A DNA stretch of 25,589 bases, taken from positions 1-25,589 of IMG/VR virus record IMGVR_UViG_3300044841_000004. One strand, written 5' to 3'. Position 1 is the first letter of the stretch. The number at the start of each line of letters is the position of its first letter. The notes under the pieces are model-generated. The model worked only from the letters and a program-made list of their open reading frames with translations, was not told where the DNA came from and ran no database searches. Positions 1-8,067 of the stretch are shown here, in pieces. Source of the DNA: a virus. The position numbers and the translations under genes were made by a program.

Positions 1-124
1 GGCATTTAGTTTTTTTACGTAGGGTTAAAAGTTTGCTGGCCCCGTCGAATCCCATTGCCGCACATACGATTTCGCGCACGCACCACACGCGAAAGTCGTT
101 ACGTATCAACGCTTTTCGCGCACC
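1..124. other. Non-coding left end upstream of the terminase genes
   Basis: No gene is visible here. The first 40 bases are much richer in T and A than the rest of the window, with a T7 run near position 11 and a short AT-rich stretch near 24-33 that could belong to a promoter, though I see no convincing -35/-10 pair. In phages of this type the small terminase gene often lies close to the packaging end, so cos or pac signals may be in or just before this stretch. That is inference from position; no cohesive end can be identified from the sequence. Confidence 0.4.
88..120. repeat. Nested inverted repeat just before the small terminase start
   Basis: CGCGAAA at 88-94 pairs with TTTCGCG at 114-120. 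Inside it CGTT at 97-100 pairs with AACG at 108-111. The structure ends 4 nt before the ATG at 125, where a ribosome binding site would be expected and none is seen. It could be a terminase binding site near the genome end, an operator, or an RNA structure limiting translation. The pairing is seen; the role is a guess. Confidence 0.4.
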
Positions 125-451
125 ATGACGACCGAGCAATCCGCAGGCCAACGCCTGGTCTCAGAGCTGTCCCGTGATGGTGACCCGTACTCGCTGACGT
201 TCCTGATCCAACTGGCCGGCGACACAGCTGATCAGTACGAGCAGTTGTCGACGCTACTCAGTGGTGATCGCGGCACGTGGGCGCAGGTGAAGATCGGCGC
301 CAAGACGGTGGAGGTGGTCGTGACGGATGTGATGCGTCGCCGCGATGCCACTGCCGAAGCCTTGCGCAAGTTGATCACCTCGATCAATGCGCAGCGCGGC
401 GCGATTCCACCGAGCCCGAACAAGAACGATGACCTCGCCGGCCTCGACTGA
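125..451 (+). CDS. Small terminase subunit (probable)
   Basis: A 108-residue soluble protein directly before the large terminase, overlapping it by 23 nt. In tailed phages the small subunit binds the packaging site on concatemeric DNA and hands it to the large subunit. The sequence is mostly charged helix (residues about 60-95 include a Lys/Arg-rich stretch) with no membrane segment. No clear helix-turn-helix can be picked out by eye, so the call rests on size, position and translational overlap. The ATG at 125 has no visible Shine-Dalgarno sequence; the leader before it forms a hairpin. It could instead be another small DNA-binding or head-related protein, but the position strongly favours terminase. 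Confidence 0.6.
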   Translation: MTTEQSAGQRLVSELSRDGDPYSLTFLIQLAGDTADQYEQLSTLLSGDRGTWAQVKIGAKTVEVVVTDVMRRRDATAEALRKLITSINAQRGAIPPSPNKNDDLAGLD

Positions 452-2000
452 GGACTGGCCACAGCTCGAGGGTCGCCGTGAGCCCGAGAAGTTGTCGGCG
501 TTCCCCGGCGACGACCGACTCGGCCACAACGCGCTCACCCTAGCCAGCCGCATCGGCACGCCGCCGATGCCGTGGCAGATCGACAACGTGCTCGCCATCC
601 TGCGCACCAACGACGACGGCACCTGGACTCACCCCGACGCGTGCATCATCTGCCCGCGGCAGAACGGCAAGTCGGAGATCCTGCTGCTGATCTGCCTGTA
701 CGGGCTGTTCGTCCGCGGCGAGAACGTCGTGTTTTCGACCCAGCAGTGGAAGACGGCGCGCAAGCTCGCTATCCGGTTCCGCGCGATGATCAAGGCGCGA
801 CCCGACCTCTGGGGCCGGCTCGCCTGCCCGCCGACCCTGTCTCAGGGCCAGAGCATCGTGACGCTGAAGGCCGGGCCCGAGCTGATGTTCGTCACCCGCT
901 CGGGCGACACGGGCCACGGTCTCGACAAGGTCGACCGGGTCATCTACGACGAGGCGTACAACCTCACCGAGGCCGAGATGTCGGGCCCGACGCTGGCTCA
1001 GATGGCGGCGCCGAATCCGCAGACGATCTACACGTCGTCGGCGGTGAACGCTCAGGAGCACCAGAACGGCCAGGTGCTCGCAGGCATCCGGCGCAACGGG
1101 CACCGCAAGGCCAAGGGTCTCTACTTCGCCGAGTACATGGCTCCCGAGCCATCAGCCGACATGCCCGAGGGTGAACGCAAGCGGCTCCGTGAGGATCCCG
1201 CCACCGCGAAACTGGCCAACCCGTCGTACGGCGTGATCCAGACCGACGCCAAGGTGGCGAAAGCGATGCTCAGCTTCGGTGGCACGGCGATTGGCCGGCG
1301 CACGATCGAGGTCGACGTGCTCGGCTGGGGTGACTGGCCGGTCGACGCCGACATCCTCGTCTCTGAGATTCCGGCGCAGAAGTGGACGGACATGGGCCCG
1401 ACCAAACGTGACCACCCGCTCAAGCTGATCAACTCCCCAGCCATCGGCCTACACCGCGGCGACTCGGGCGTCTGGGTCATCACCGGCGCCTGGCCTACCG
1501 ACACGGGCCGCGCGCATCTCGAGCACGGCTACAGCAAGTCCACCTCGAGCATCGCGGTGGTCAAGGCGATCGTCGATCTCGCCGCCGCGTGGGATCCGGT
1601 CGCCGTCGCAATCAAGCGCCCCAGTGACGCGGCAGCGATCGAGGCCGAACTAATCAAGGCCGGCATCGAGCCCGAGATGGTCGGCGGCGGGCGCTGGGCT
1701 CAGTGGTGCGGCGGTTTCCTCAATGCCGCCATGTCATCCGGCCTCTCGCATAGTGGCCAGCCGCAGCTCGACGACGCGGCAGGCGCAGCAGTGAAGCACG
1801 AACTACCAGCCGGCGGGTTCATCTGGGACGAAGACGCCGCCGGATCCTCGTCGGCAGGCCTGATGAGCGCCACGCTCGCGCACGGTGCGCTAGTGGAGTT
1901 CGGCCAGGTGAAGAAACGCCCGCCGGCCAAGCCTCAAGGCGGTTCGACGCGGGCGACACCGCGCAGTGGAGAAACCAACGTCATGGAAATGGCCTTTTGA
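429..2000 (+). CDS. Terminase large subunit (packaging ATPase; nuclease motifs atypical)
   Basis: A 523-residue protein if it starts at the ATG at 429. An upstream in-frame start at 387 would add a basic stretch that is merely small-terminase sequence read in another frame. Large terminases pump DNA into the prohead and cut the concatemer. The ATPase domain is clear: a Walker A-like CPRQNGKSE at about residues 75-83 and Walker B IYDEA at 172-176. The C-terminal half has the overall shape of the RNase H-like nuclease domain, but where relatives carry catalytic acids I read His342 (in IGLHRGDSG), Lys396 (in VAIKRPSD) and Ser474 (in GSSSAGLMSATLA). Asp345 is the nearest acidic candidate for the first site. 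The function call is firm; the nuclease loss is an alignment from memory. Confidence 0.92.
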   Translation: MTSPASTEDWPQLEGRREPEKLSAFPGDDRLGHNALTLASRIGTPPMPWQIDNVLAILRTNDDGTWTHPDACIICPRQNGKSEILLLICLYGLFVRGENVVFSTQQWKTARKLAIRFRAMIKARPDLWGRLACPPTLSQGQSIVTLKAGPELMFVTRSGDTGHGLDKVDRVIYDEAYNLTEAEMSGPTLAQMAAPNPQTIYTSSAVNAQEHQNGQVLAGIRRNGHRKAKGLYFAEYMAPEPSADMPEGERKRLREDPATAKLANPSYGVIQTDAKVAKAMLSFGGTAIGRRTIEVDVLGWGDWPVDADILVSEIPAQKWTDMGPTKRDHPLKLINSPAIGLHRGDSGVWVITGAWPTDTGRAHLEHGYSKSTSSIAVVKAIVDLAAAWDPVAVAIKRPSDAAAIEAELIKAGIEPEMVGGGRWAQWCGGFLNAAMSSGLSHSGQPQLDDAAGAAVKHELPAGGFIWDEDAAGSSSAGLMSATLAHGALVEFGQVKKRPPAKPQGGSTRATPRSGETNVMEMAF

Positions 2001-2021
2001 ACGAAGGGAGTGAGGCGCTAA

Positions 2022-3455
2022 GTGGCTGAATCGAAGACCAAAAGCGCCGCTCCAAAGGGCTCAAAGGGTTACGTCAACGGCCTACCCGGCTGGTATGGCG
2101 GGCCCGCGGACCTATTCGAGGACAATCCCGATCTGTTGTGGCCGAACTCGGTTCGGACGTACACCCAGATGCGCCGCGGCGATTCGCGGGTGTCGTCGGT
2201 GTTTCGGGCGGTGGGGTTACCGGTGCGGCGTACCGCGTGGCGGATCGACAAGAACGGTGCGCGCGACGAGGTAGTGGAGTTCGTGGCGGCCGATCTCGGT
2301 CTGCCGATCGGGTCGGAAGACACCAACGACGCCAAGAAGCGAAACACGCAGCGGCTCAAGGGCCGGTTCTCCTGGGCGAAGCATCTCCAACAGGCGCTGC
2401 TACACCTGCAGTACGGCCACTCGGTATTCGAGCGGACGTTCCGCATTGGCTCCGACGGCATGGCGCATCTCGACCAGGTGTCTCCGCGGCCGGCGGCAAC
2501 CATCGCCTACTGGCACGTCGGCATTGACGGCGAGGTGGAGTGGATCCAGCAGTGGCCCGCGGGCTCGTTCATCGGGCCAGGGCTACGACCGGTCGGCATG
2601 ATCGTGCCGGCGCTGATCGGTGTCGAAGCGATACCAGCGGATCGGCTGGTGATGTACCAGCACGAACCCGATCCCGGCATTCCGTACGGCACTAGCCTGC
2701 TGCGCCCGGCATACAAGCACTGGCAACTCAAGGACCGCGCAATGCGGATCGAGATCGCAGCCCTCGCCCGCTTCGGCCTCGGCGTCCCCGGCTTCACGAC
2801 CAGCGAGGCCGAGGCGGAAGACCAGGCGCGACTCGACGAGTACCGCGACCTGGCCATGGATTACACAGGCGGCGAGAACTCGGGCTTCTCGGTCCCGTAC
2901 GGCGCCACGTTCAAGATCTACGGGCCCGAGGGTAATGCGCCGGACTTCATGCACCCGATCGAGTTTCACGACCGCGCAATCGGCTTGGCGGCGCTGGCTA
3001 ACTTCCTCAACCTCGACGGCAAGGGCGGCAGCTACGCGCTGGCCAACGTGTTGTCGACGACGTTCACCGATTCGGTGCAGACGGTCGCCGAGGATGTCCG
3101 CGACGTGGCGCAGGCCGACATCGTGGAGAGCATCGTGACGGCCAACTGGGGCCTGGACGAGCCGACGCCGCTGCTGTGCTTCGAGGAGATCGGTTCGCGG
3201 CAGGACGCGGCGGCTGCGTCATTGGCACTGCTGGCCGGCGCCGGGCTGATCCACCCCGACGCCGATCTGGAAGCAGCGATCCGCCAGTCGGCTGGGCTGC
3301 CTGCGCCGGATCCGGCCGAAGACGCCGCCCCGCCCATCGATCCCGCGGCTGATCCTGGCTCCCAGGCGGGCGTGAGGGTCGCCGCGCACACGCGTCGCGC
3401 GCCGGCTGCCCGGCGCCGCGCGCCCAAGACGAATGGAGGCGACACGCTGTGGTAG
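2022..3455 (+). CDS. Portal protein (DUF935/Mu gp29-like)
   Basis: A 477-residue protein starting at GTG 2022, with AGGGAG about 10 nt upstream. Portals form the dodecameric ring at one capsid vertex through which DNA enters and leaves, and to which terminase and connectors dock. The N-terminal half (MRRGDSRVSSVFRAV, then TAWRI at about residues 70-74) resembles the Mu gp29/DUF935 portal family, and length and position fit. The C-terminal 30 residues are Pro-, Ala- and Arg-rich and probably disordered. Its stop overlaps the protease start by 7 nt, so the two are translationally coupled. Confidence 0.88.
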   Translation: MAESKTKSAAPKGSKGYVNGLPGWYGGPADLFEDNPDLLWPNSVRTYTQMRRGDSRVSSVFRAVGLPVRRTAWRIDKNGARDEVVEFVAADLGLPIGSEDTNDAKKRNTQRLKGRFSWAKHLQQALLHLQYGHSVFERTFRIGSDGMAHLDQVSPRPAATIAYWHVGIDGEVEWIQQWPAGSFIGPGLRPVGMIVPALIGVEAIPADRLVMYQHEPDPGIPYGTSLLRPAYKHWQLKDRAMRIEIAALARFGLGVPGFTTSEAEAEDQARLDEYRDLAMDYTGGENSGFSVPYGATFKIYGPEGNAPDFMHPIEFHDRAIGLAALANFLNLDGKGGSYALANVLSTTFTDSVQTVAEDVRDVAQADIVESIVTANWGLDEPTPLLCFEEIGSRQDAAAASLALLAGAGLIHPDADLEAAIRQSAGLPAPDPAEDAAPPIDPAADPGSQAGVRVAAHTRRAPAARRRAPKTNGGDTLW

Positions 3456-4774
3456 CTGACACGTTGCAGTTCACCGATGACGATCTGGCCGAGGCTGCTG
3501 CGAAGCGGCTGCAGGACAAGGGCGTCCGGTTCAAGTCGGCTCGAGCCGAGGGCGATAAGCCCGCGGGACCGTGGTACGCGTTCAAGAACCTGGCCGACGG
3601 CGACACCTCGGCCCAGATCGACATCTATGACGAGATCGATTGGTACTGGGGCGTGTCGGCGGTTGACTTCCGCAACGACCTCAAGGCGCTACCCGAGTCG
3701 GTCACACAGATCGACCTGCACATCAACTCACCCGGCGGTGACGTCTACGAGGCGATCGCGATCATGAACTGCCTGCGTCAGCACGACGCCAAGGTGGTCA
3801 CCACGGTCGACGGACTGGCGGCGAGCTCTGCGGGATTCATCGCCGTGGGCGCGAGTGATGAGCTGATCGTCGCCGAGAACGCCGAGATCATGGCTCACCT
3901 TCCGTGGGCCATCATGATCGGCGACTCGGCTGACATGCGCAAGATGGCCGACGACCTCGACCGGATCGGTAAGAACATCGCGTCGATCTTCGTAGCCCGT
4001 GCGGGGGGCAGCCTCGATGAATGGATGTCGATCCTCACCGCCGAAACCTGGTGGTCCGCACAGGAAGCCGTCGATGAAGGTATCGCAGATTCGGTGCTGA
4101 AGGCGCCCAAGCGTGACGCCAAGGCCGCGGCGAAGAACCGATTCAACCTGTCGGTGTTCAACCACGCTGGGCGCTCCGATGCGCCAGCGCCGCAAGCGGT
4201 GGCGCACAACGAGACCCCTCAGACCGTCGAGGTCGAGGCATCCAAGGAAAAGGAGAACACTGTGGCAACCCTCAGTGAAATCGCGCTCCAGAAGCTCGGC
4301 CTCGACGCCGAAGCCGACGAGAGCACCATCGAAGCGGCGATCGACGCCGCACTGGCCGAGAAGGCGCCCGAGGGCGATGCCGCCCCCGCGGATCCGACAC
4401 CGGAGCAGGTGGCCGCTGTGGCCGCCAAGTACGGCCTGACCGTGCTGGACAAGGGCGCACACGATCAGCTGCTCGCCCAGGCACGTGACGGTGCCGCGGC
4501 TCGCGCACAGCAGGTGCGCGACCAGGACGACGCGACGATTCACGGCGCGCTGAACTCGGGCCGCATCACCCCGGCCAGCGAGGACACGTGGCGTAAGTCG
4601 TTGGCCTCCAACCGCGAGGATACCGTCGCGCTGATCGCGACACTGCCCGAGAACAAGGCGCTGGCGGTCACTGAACTCGGCCACGGCGTCGACACCGAGG
4701 CGTCGACTGCCGACGCCGAGCTGGCTGGCGTGTACGCCCAGATCACGGGCGACATCTACGGAAAGGACGCCTGA
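3449..4774 (+). CDS. Capsid maturation protease (ClpP-like, S14) fused to scaffold domain
   Basis: A 441-residue protein from GTG 3449, with GGAGG at 3435-3439. Residues about 50-215 form a ClpP/S14 protease. INSPGGDVYEA is the substrate-binding loop, GLAASSAGF carries the nucleophile Ser126, and IMAHLPWA carries His150. The ETWWSAQEAV segment matches the region holding the third triad member, but the exact acid is uncertain. Residues about 270-441 are Ala/Glu-rich, helical and resemble a head scaffold. Such enzymes cleave scaffold and capsid precursors inside the prohead. The layout matches lambda C/Nu3, with the scaffold as the C-terminal part of the protease and also apparently made alone from an internal start. 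Confidence 0.9.
   Translation: MVADTLQFTDDDLAEAAAKRLQDKGVRFKSARAEGDKPAGPWYAFKNLADGDTSAQIDIYDEIDWYWGVSAVDFRNDLKALPESVTQIDLHINSPGGDVYEAIAIMNCLRQHDAKVVTTVDGLAASSAGFIAVGASDELIVAENAEIMAHLPWAIMIGDSADMRKMADDLDRIGKNIASIFVARAGGSLDEWMSILTAETWWSAQEAVDEGIADSVLKAPKRDAKAAAKNRFNLSVFNHAGRSDAPAPQAVAHNETPQTVEVEASKEKENTVATLSEIALQKLGLDAEADESTIEAAIDAALAEKAPEGDAAPADPTPEQVAAVAAKYGLTVLDKGAHDQLLAQARDGAAARAQQVRDQDDATIHGALNSGRITPASEDTWRKSLASNREDTVALIATLPENKALAVTELGHGVDTEASTADAELAGVYAQITGDIYGKDA
4262..4774 (+). CDS. Scaffold protein from an internal in-frame start within the protease gene
   Basis: A GTG at 4262 is in frame with the protease and is preceded, after 6 nt, by AAAGGAG (4249-4255), the best ribosome binding site in the neighbourhood. 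It would yield a 170-residue helical protein beginning VATLSEIALQKLGLD, without the protease domain. The Shine-Dalgarno bases also encode the Lys-Glu-Lys-Glu linker, just where the protease domain ends. This is the arrangement of lambda C and Nu3, in which free scaffold is needed in excess over the protease. The site and frame are seen; its use in vivo is inferred. Confidence 0.7.
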   Translation: MATLSEIALQKLGLDAEADESTIEAAIDAALAEKAPEGDAAPADPTPEQVAAVAAKYGLTVLDKGAHDQLLAQARDGAAARAQQVRDQDDATIHGALNSGRITPASEDTWRKSLASNREDTVALIATLPENKALAVTELGHGVDTEASTADAELAGVYAQITGDIYGKDA

Positions 4775-4776
4775 TC

Positions 4777-5139
4777 ATGGCTACCGAATTCACACCGCTC
4801 TTCGACGATGGCGACGAAATCACCCGGGCCACTTCGGGTGCCGTCACTGCCGGACAGGCGCTCATCGTCTCCGGCGATGACACCGTGGCTGCCTCCACCG
4901 CTGCCTCGGCAGCGTTCCTGGGGATCGCTGCATTCGACGCCGCCAGCGGCGCCGACGTGACCGTGCATCTGGGCAAGGTTCACGAACTCACGTCGACCGG
5001 CGCCATCAACGCGGGCGATCCGATCACCTGCGCGGCAGCCGGCGCAGTCGCAGCGTTCAGCGGCACCACCTACTCCACCATCATCGGCAAGGCACTCAAG
5101 GCCGCCGCGTCCAACAAGGTCGTCGTGCGGCTCTTCTGA
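4777..5139 (+). CDS. Capsid decoration protein (DUF2190-like)
   Basis: A 120-residue protein just before the major capsid gene, the usual place for a decoration protein. It is rich in small residues, has no cysteine or membrane segment, and shows alternating beta pattern (TSGAVTAGQALIVSGDD, GKVHELTSTGAINAGDPI). That fits the DUF2190 beta-barrel family, which trimerises on the capsid surface and stabilises the expanded head. The ATG at 4777 lies 2 nt after the protease stop and has GGAAAGGA at 4760-4767. The family call comes from sequence feel and position. Confidence 0.72.
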   Translation: MATEFTPLFDDGDEITRATSGAVTAGQALIVSGDDTVAASTAASAAFLGIAAFDAASGADVTVHLGKVHELTSTGAINAGDPITCAAAGAVAAFSGTTYSTIIGKALKAAASNKVVVRLF

Positions 5140-5170
5140 GCCACGCGGGAATCAGAAAGCGAGACAAGCA

Positions 5171-6121
5171 ATGCCTGTTACCTTCCCGCCCGGAGTGCCC
5201 AGTCTCTCCGGCGACGTCCTGTCGATCAACCGGTTCCTGAAGGATCCGCTGTGGATCCTCCGCGCGCTGCGCACCATCGAGCAGCAGATGTTCGTGGCCG
5301 ACAAGATCTTCACGGGTCAGCAGTACACCGAGTCCGGTGCTGTCGGCTACGAGCAGAACGAGTCGATCTTCGCCGACCGGACCCCGAAGTCCGTTGCGCC
5401 CGGCGCTGAGTACCCGCTGACTCCGATCAGCACGGGGCCCGCGCAGATGGCCAACACGGTCAAGTGGGGCCAGGACGCGCAGATCACTGACGAGGCGATC
5501 AACCGCATCCGGTTCGACGCCGTCAAGCGTGCGTTCCGCAAGCTGGTCAACTCATCGGTGTCGAAGATCGACTCGGTGGCACTGTCGGCCGCCAACTCGG
5601 CGATCACGCAGAGCACCGCGGTGTCGGGTGGCGCGTGGTCGGCCAGCGACGGGTCCGCGAGGATCCTGCGCGACGTGACACGGGCGACGGCGAGCCTGCT
5701 GAAGCTTAAGCAGGGCTACATGCCCGATGTGGTCTTCGTCGGCCTGGACACGTTCGCCAACGTGACCAGCGACGACAAGCTGGTGGCGATGCTGGCCCGC
5801 GAGATGCCGGGCGTGCAGAAAGCACCACTGCTGGCGGGGATGGACAGCCCGTACATGCGCCAGATCGGCGGATTCCTGTGGGTCACAAGCCCCAACGCGC
5901 CGGTCAGCAACGCTGCCACGGTGCTGGATTCCGGCGTGTTCGGCACGTTCGTCGACGAGAACCTGCCCGCGCCCGGCTACGTCCGCGGCGAAGGCATGAC
6001 GCAGGTGAAGACCATCCGCGACGACGACGCCGACCAGTACCGCGTGCGGGCCCGCCGTACCACGGTGCCGATCGTGCTGGAGCCCGCCGCGGCCTGGAAG
6101 ATCACCGGGGTGGATTCATGA
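5171..6121 (+). CDS. Major capsid protein (HK97 fold)
   Basis: A 316-residue protein placed after protease, scaffold and decoration, as expected for the major head subunit. The N-terminal region (SINRFLKDPLWILRALRTI) precedes an extended loop, then ITDEAINRIRFDAVKRAFRKL, which resembles the long spine helix of HK97-type capsids. The length is typical for this phage group. The ATG at 5171 follows a purine-rich leader (GAAAGCGAG). There is no obvious long N-terminal delta domain, consistent with a separate scaffold. Its stop overlaps the next start in ATGA. Confidence 0.87.
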   Translation: MPVTFPPGVPSLSGDVLSINRFLKDPLWILRALRTIEQQMFVADKIFTGQQYTESGAVGYEQNESIFADRTPKSVAPGAEYPLTPISTGPAQMANTVKWGQDAQITDEAINRIRFDAVKRAFRKLVNSSVSKIDSVALSAANSAITQSTAVSGGAWSASDGSARILRDVTRATASLLKLKQGYMPDVVFVGLDTFANVTSDDKLVAMLAREMPGVQKAPLLAGMDSPYMRQIGGFLWVTSPNAPVSNAATVLDSGVFGTFVDENLPAPGYVRGEGMTQVKTIRDDDADQYRVRARRTTVPIVLEPAAAWKITGVDS

Positions 6122-6420
6122 GCTACCAGGTCATCGCCCCGTGCGTGCTGGCGAAGGATCAGAACGGCCTCATCCAGCACAAGTACGAAGGCCAGCTCAT
6201 CCCATGGTTGTCCGACGAGCAGGCTAAGCACTTCCTCGATGGCGAGGAACCTCTGGTCGTCAAGGTCGGCGGCCCCGCTGTCGATGACGAGCCCGACGAC
6301 GGCAAGCCCAAGAAGACCGCCCCCAAAGCGGACTGGGTCGAGTACGCCGTGGCCGACGGCTACGACCGTGACGAGGTCGAGGCCATGAACAAGGCCGACA
6401 TCCAGGCGCTGTTCGACTGA
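6118..6420 (+). CDS. Small head-tail region protein with C-terminal LEM/HeH-like segment
   Basis: A 100-residue acidic protein whose ATG overlaps the capsid stop. The N-terminal 50 residues are mixed beta (MSYQVIAPCVLAKDQ); a flexible Asp/Pro/Lys linker follows; and the last 30 residues (from WVEYAVADGYDRDEVEAMNK) look like the small helix-extended-loop-helix fold common at the C-termini of phage head-completion proteins. Position between capsid and connectors suggests a head completion or head-tail joining role. I do not recognise a specific family. A longer upstream frame (from 5878) overlaps the capsid gene and is not credible. Confidence 0.62.
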   Translation: MSYQVIAPCVLAKDQNGLIQHKYEGQLIPWLSDEQAKHFLDGEEPLVVKVGGPAVDDEPDDGKPKKTAPKADWVEYAVADGYDRDEVEAMNKADIQALFD

Positions 6421-6421
6421 C

Positions 6422-6793
6422 GTGACTGCTCCGTACCTCGCGATCGGGCCGTTCACAACCCAATTCGGACGCGCCCTGTCGGATGCCGAGACCCCCGTGG
6501 CTACTCGGCTCCTACAGGTCGTGTCCGATTGGATCTACGACCACGCGCCCGCGCCCGTCAGACAGCTCGACGCCGAGCAGGTGGCATTCGAGGTCACGCG
6601 CGACCAACTCAACCTCGGCGCATACTCGCCATTCTCGGCGTTCCAGAACATCACGGCGCACCGCACCGAGGCTGGCACCTTCAAGGATGATGACGACCTG
6701 CTCGAGGAAGTCATCAGCAAGCGCCAGAAGCGGCTGCTCGACATCCCGCTACGTGCGGCGCCGCGCGGCCATTTCAAGAAGTGCGACTACTGA
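6422..6793 (+). CDS. Head-to-tail adaptor (probable)
   Basis: A 123-residue protein starting at GTG 6422, one base after the previous stop (TGACGTG). It has helical character throughout, with SDWIYDHAP and DDLLEEVISKRQKRLLDIP segments resembling small adaptors of the HK97 gp6/SPP1 gp15 type that bind under the portal. It is followed directly by the stopper and gp10-like genes, the canonical connector order. The assignment depends mainly on order and size. There is no clear Shine-Dalgarno sequence, so translation probably depends on coupling. Confidence 0.6.
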   Translation: MTAPYLAIGPFTTQFGRALSDAETPVATRLLQVVSDWIYDHAPAPVRQLDAEQVAFEVTRDQLNLGAYSPFSAFQNITAHRTEAGTFKDDDDLLEEVISKRQKRLLDIPLRAAPRGHFKKCDY

Positions 6794-6794
6794 C

Positions 6795-7205
6795 GTGTTC
6801 TCGATCGGCAACCAGCGCGTCGGTATCGTGACTGAGGTGCCAGTCCTCGACGGCGCCGGCAACCCCGTCGTCGACGAGGCCATGGCGCCGGTCGATCCCA
6901 TCGAGGCCGTCGTGTGGATCGACGGCTGCGAGTTTGAGGTACAAGTCCTCGGCGTCAATCAGATCGAGCAGCAGGACGTCACCACCACGACCAACGAAAT
7001 CGCCTGGTGCCATTTGCCGGTGACGACCAAGGGTGTGGACGACGACGGTGATCCCGTGGTCACTGACACCCGGGCCATCACATCGGCGATGAAACTGCGC
7101 CACGCCAACCTCACCTACGAGATGCGAGGTGACGCCGTGACCGAGATTGACATCCGCGGGCGCCAGCATCACGTGTTCGCCCTGTGCGAGAGGCAGACGG
7201 GCTAA
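6795..7205 (+). CDS. Head-to-tail stopper (probable)
   Basis: A 136-residue beta-rich protein from GTG 6795, spaced one base from the previous stop like the gene before it. The pattern FSIGNQRVGIVTEVPVLDGAG and the closing WIDGCEFEVQVLG look like the small beta-barrel stopper proteins that close the head after packaging. The upstream extension of the frame overlaps the adaptor gene and is rejected. The end (TAATG) overlaps the next start by one base. The function is inferred from position and fold pattern. Confidence 0.55.
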   Translation: MFSIGNQRVGIVTEVPVLDGAGNPVVDEAMAPVDPIEAVVWIDGCEFEVQVLGVNQIEQQDVTTTTNEIAWCHLPVTTKGVDDDGDPVVTDTRAITSAMKLRHANLTYEMRGDAVTEIDIRGRQHHVFALCERQTG

Positions 7206-7537
7206 TGGCCAAGAGTCGCGTGCGCGAGTCGACCAGCGAGATCGCCGACGAGATCGAGCGCAAGATCCGTAAGAACGAACGCGCCAAGCTCGACCGCGCA
7301 GTTCTCAAGCGGGCCAAGGAAATGCAGGCCTACGCGGTGTCGATCAGCCCCGAGGACACGGGCGAATACATCGACAGCTTTGAGATCAACCGCGTCGACC
7401 GTGATGGCCTGCCTGGTCGCTCACTGTCGAACACCGACCCGATCGCCAACATCATCGAATACGGGTCCAATGACACACCGGAGTTCGGCGTACTTGGCCG
7501 CACTGCACACGCATTCGGCGGGACGGTCGACCACTAG
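7205..7537 (+). CDS. HK97 gp10-like connector/neck protein
   Basis: A 110-residue protein starting at the ATG at 7205. The first 50 residues are strongly charged helix (EIADEIERKIRKNERAKLD), followed by SISPEDTGEYIDSFEI and ANIIEYGSNDTPEFG. The motif of a basic helix, then 'P.DTG...S', then an 'iE.Gt' turn is characteristic of the HK97 gp10/lambda Z-like family that joins neck and tail tube. It is coupled to both neighbours by stop-start overlaps. Confidence 0.7.
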   Translation: MAKSRVRESTSEIADEIERKIRKNERAKLDRAVLKRAKEMQAYAVSISPEDTGEYIDSFEINRVDRDGLPGRSLSNTDPIANIIEYGSNDTPEFGVLGRTAHAFGGTVDH

Positions 7538-7986
7538 TGAGCGCCGAGCTCTACCTCGATGCCCCCGAGGACATCGAGGACCTGGTTCTCGCCTGGCTGC
7601 TCCCGCTGGCCGGTTCCCCCGCGGGCCTGGGCCTCGAGCGACCCGACAAGGGACCGTTCCCGTTCCGTCTGGTGACGGGTCTGCACACGGTCGACGACTG
7701 CAACCTGTTTACAGCTGAATCGCTTGTGTCGGTGCACACGTTCGAGACTCACCCGAACCCGCAGCGAGCGCGCTCACTGGCCAAGCGCGCCGCCCGCGAC
7801 ACCCATCAGCGGATGCTGCTACTGGCCCACGATGCCATGCCCGACGTCGTGATGGCCGATGGTCGCCTGGTCAACGTGGACTACCTCGAGGTCGCCGAAC
7901 GGCCGCATTACGAGGACTACAAGACCGACACCGTCAAGCGCTACGTGGGCCGGTATCTCGTCGGCCTCTCATTCGTCGCGGCCTAG
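7537..7986 (+). CDS. Tail terminator protein
   Basis: A 149-residue protein from GTG 7537, overlapping the previous stop. It has an acidic N-terminus (DAPEDIEDLVLAWLLPLAG) and the mixed alpha/beta layout of lambda gpU-like terminators: a long helix (PQRARSLAKRAARDTHQRML) followed by beta strands ending YVGRYLVGLSF. Tail terminators cap the growing tail tube and fix its length together with the tape measure. The position just before the major tail subunit is standard. Confidence 0.72.
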   Translation: MSAELYLDAPEDIEDLVLAWLLPLAGSPAGLGLERPDKGPFPFRLVTGLHTVDDCNLFTAESLVSVHTFETHPNPQRARSLAKRAARDTHQRMLLLAHDAMPDVVMADGRLVNVDYLEVAERPHYEDYKTDTVKRYVGRYLVGLSFVAA

Positions 7987-8067
7987 CCCACCCGCGTCGC
8001 GGCAGAACGCCGCAGTCTGCCGGATTCCCTTCCGGTTCTTCACTATCCGAGAAAAGGAAACACGATC

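Noticed and set aside
387-428. Upstream start for the large terminase
   Set aside because: The added residues are basic shadow sequence of the small terminase; ATG 429 gives the usual short overlap and N-terminus.
3728-4684. 318-residue reverse frame opposite the protease gene
   Set aside because: Same kind of shadow; it covers a gene with clear protease motifs.
8020-8035. Short hairpin CCGGA/TCCGG before the major tail gene as terminator
   Set aside because: Only 5 bp with a 6-nt loop; easily due to chance at this base composition.
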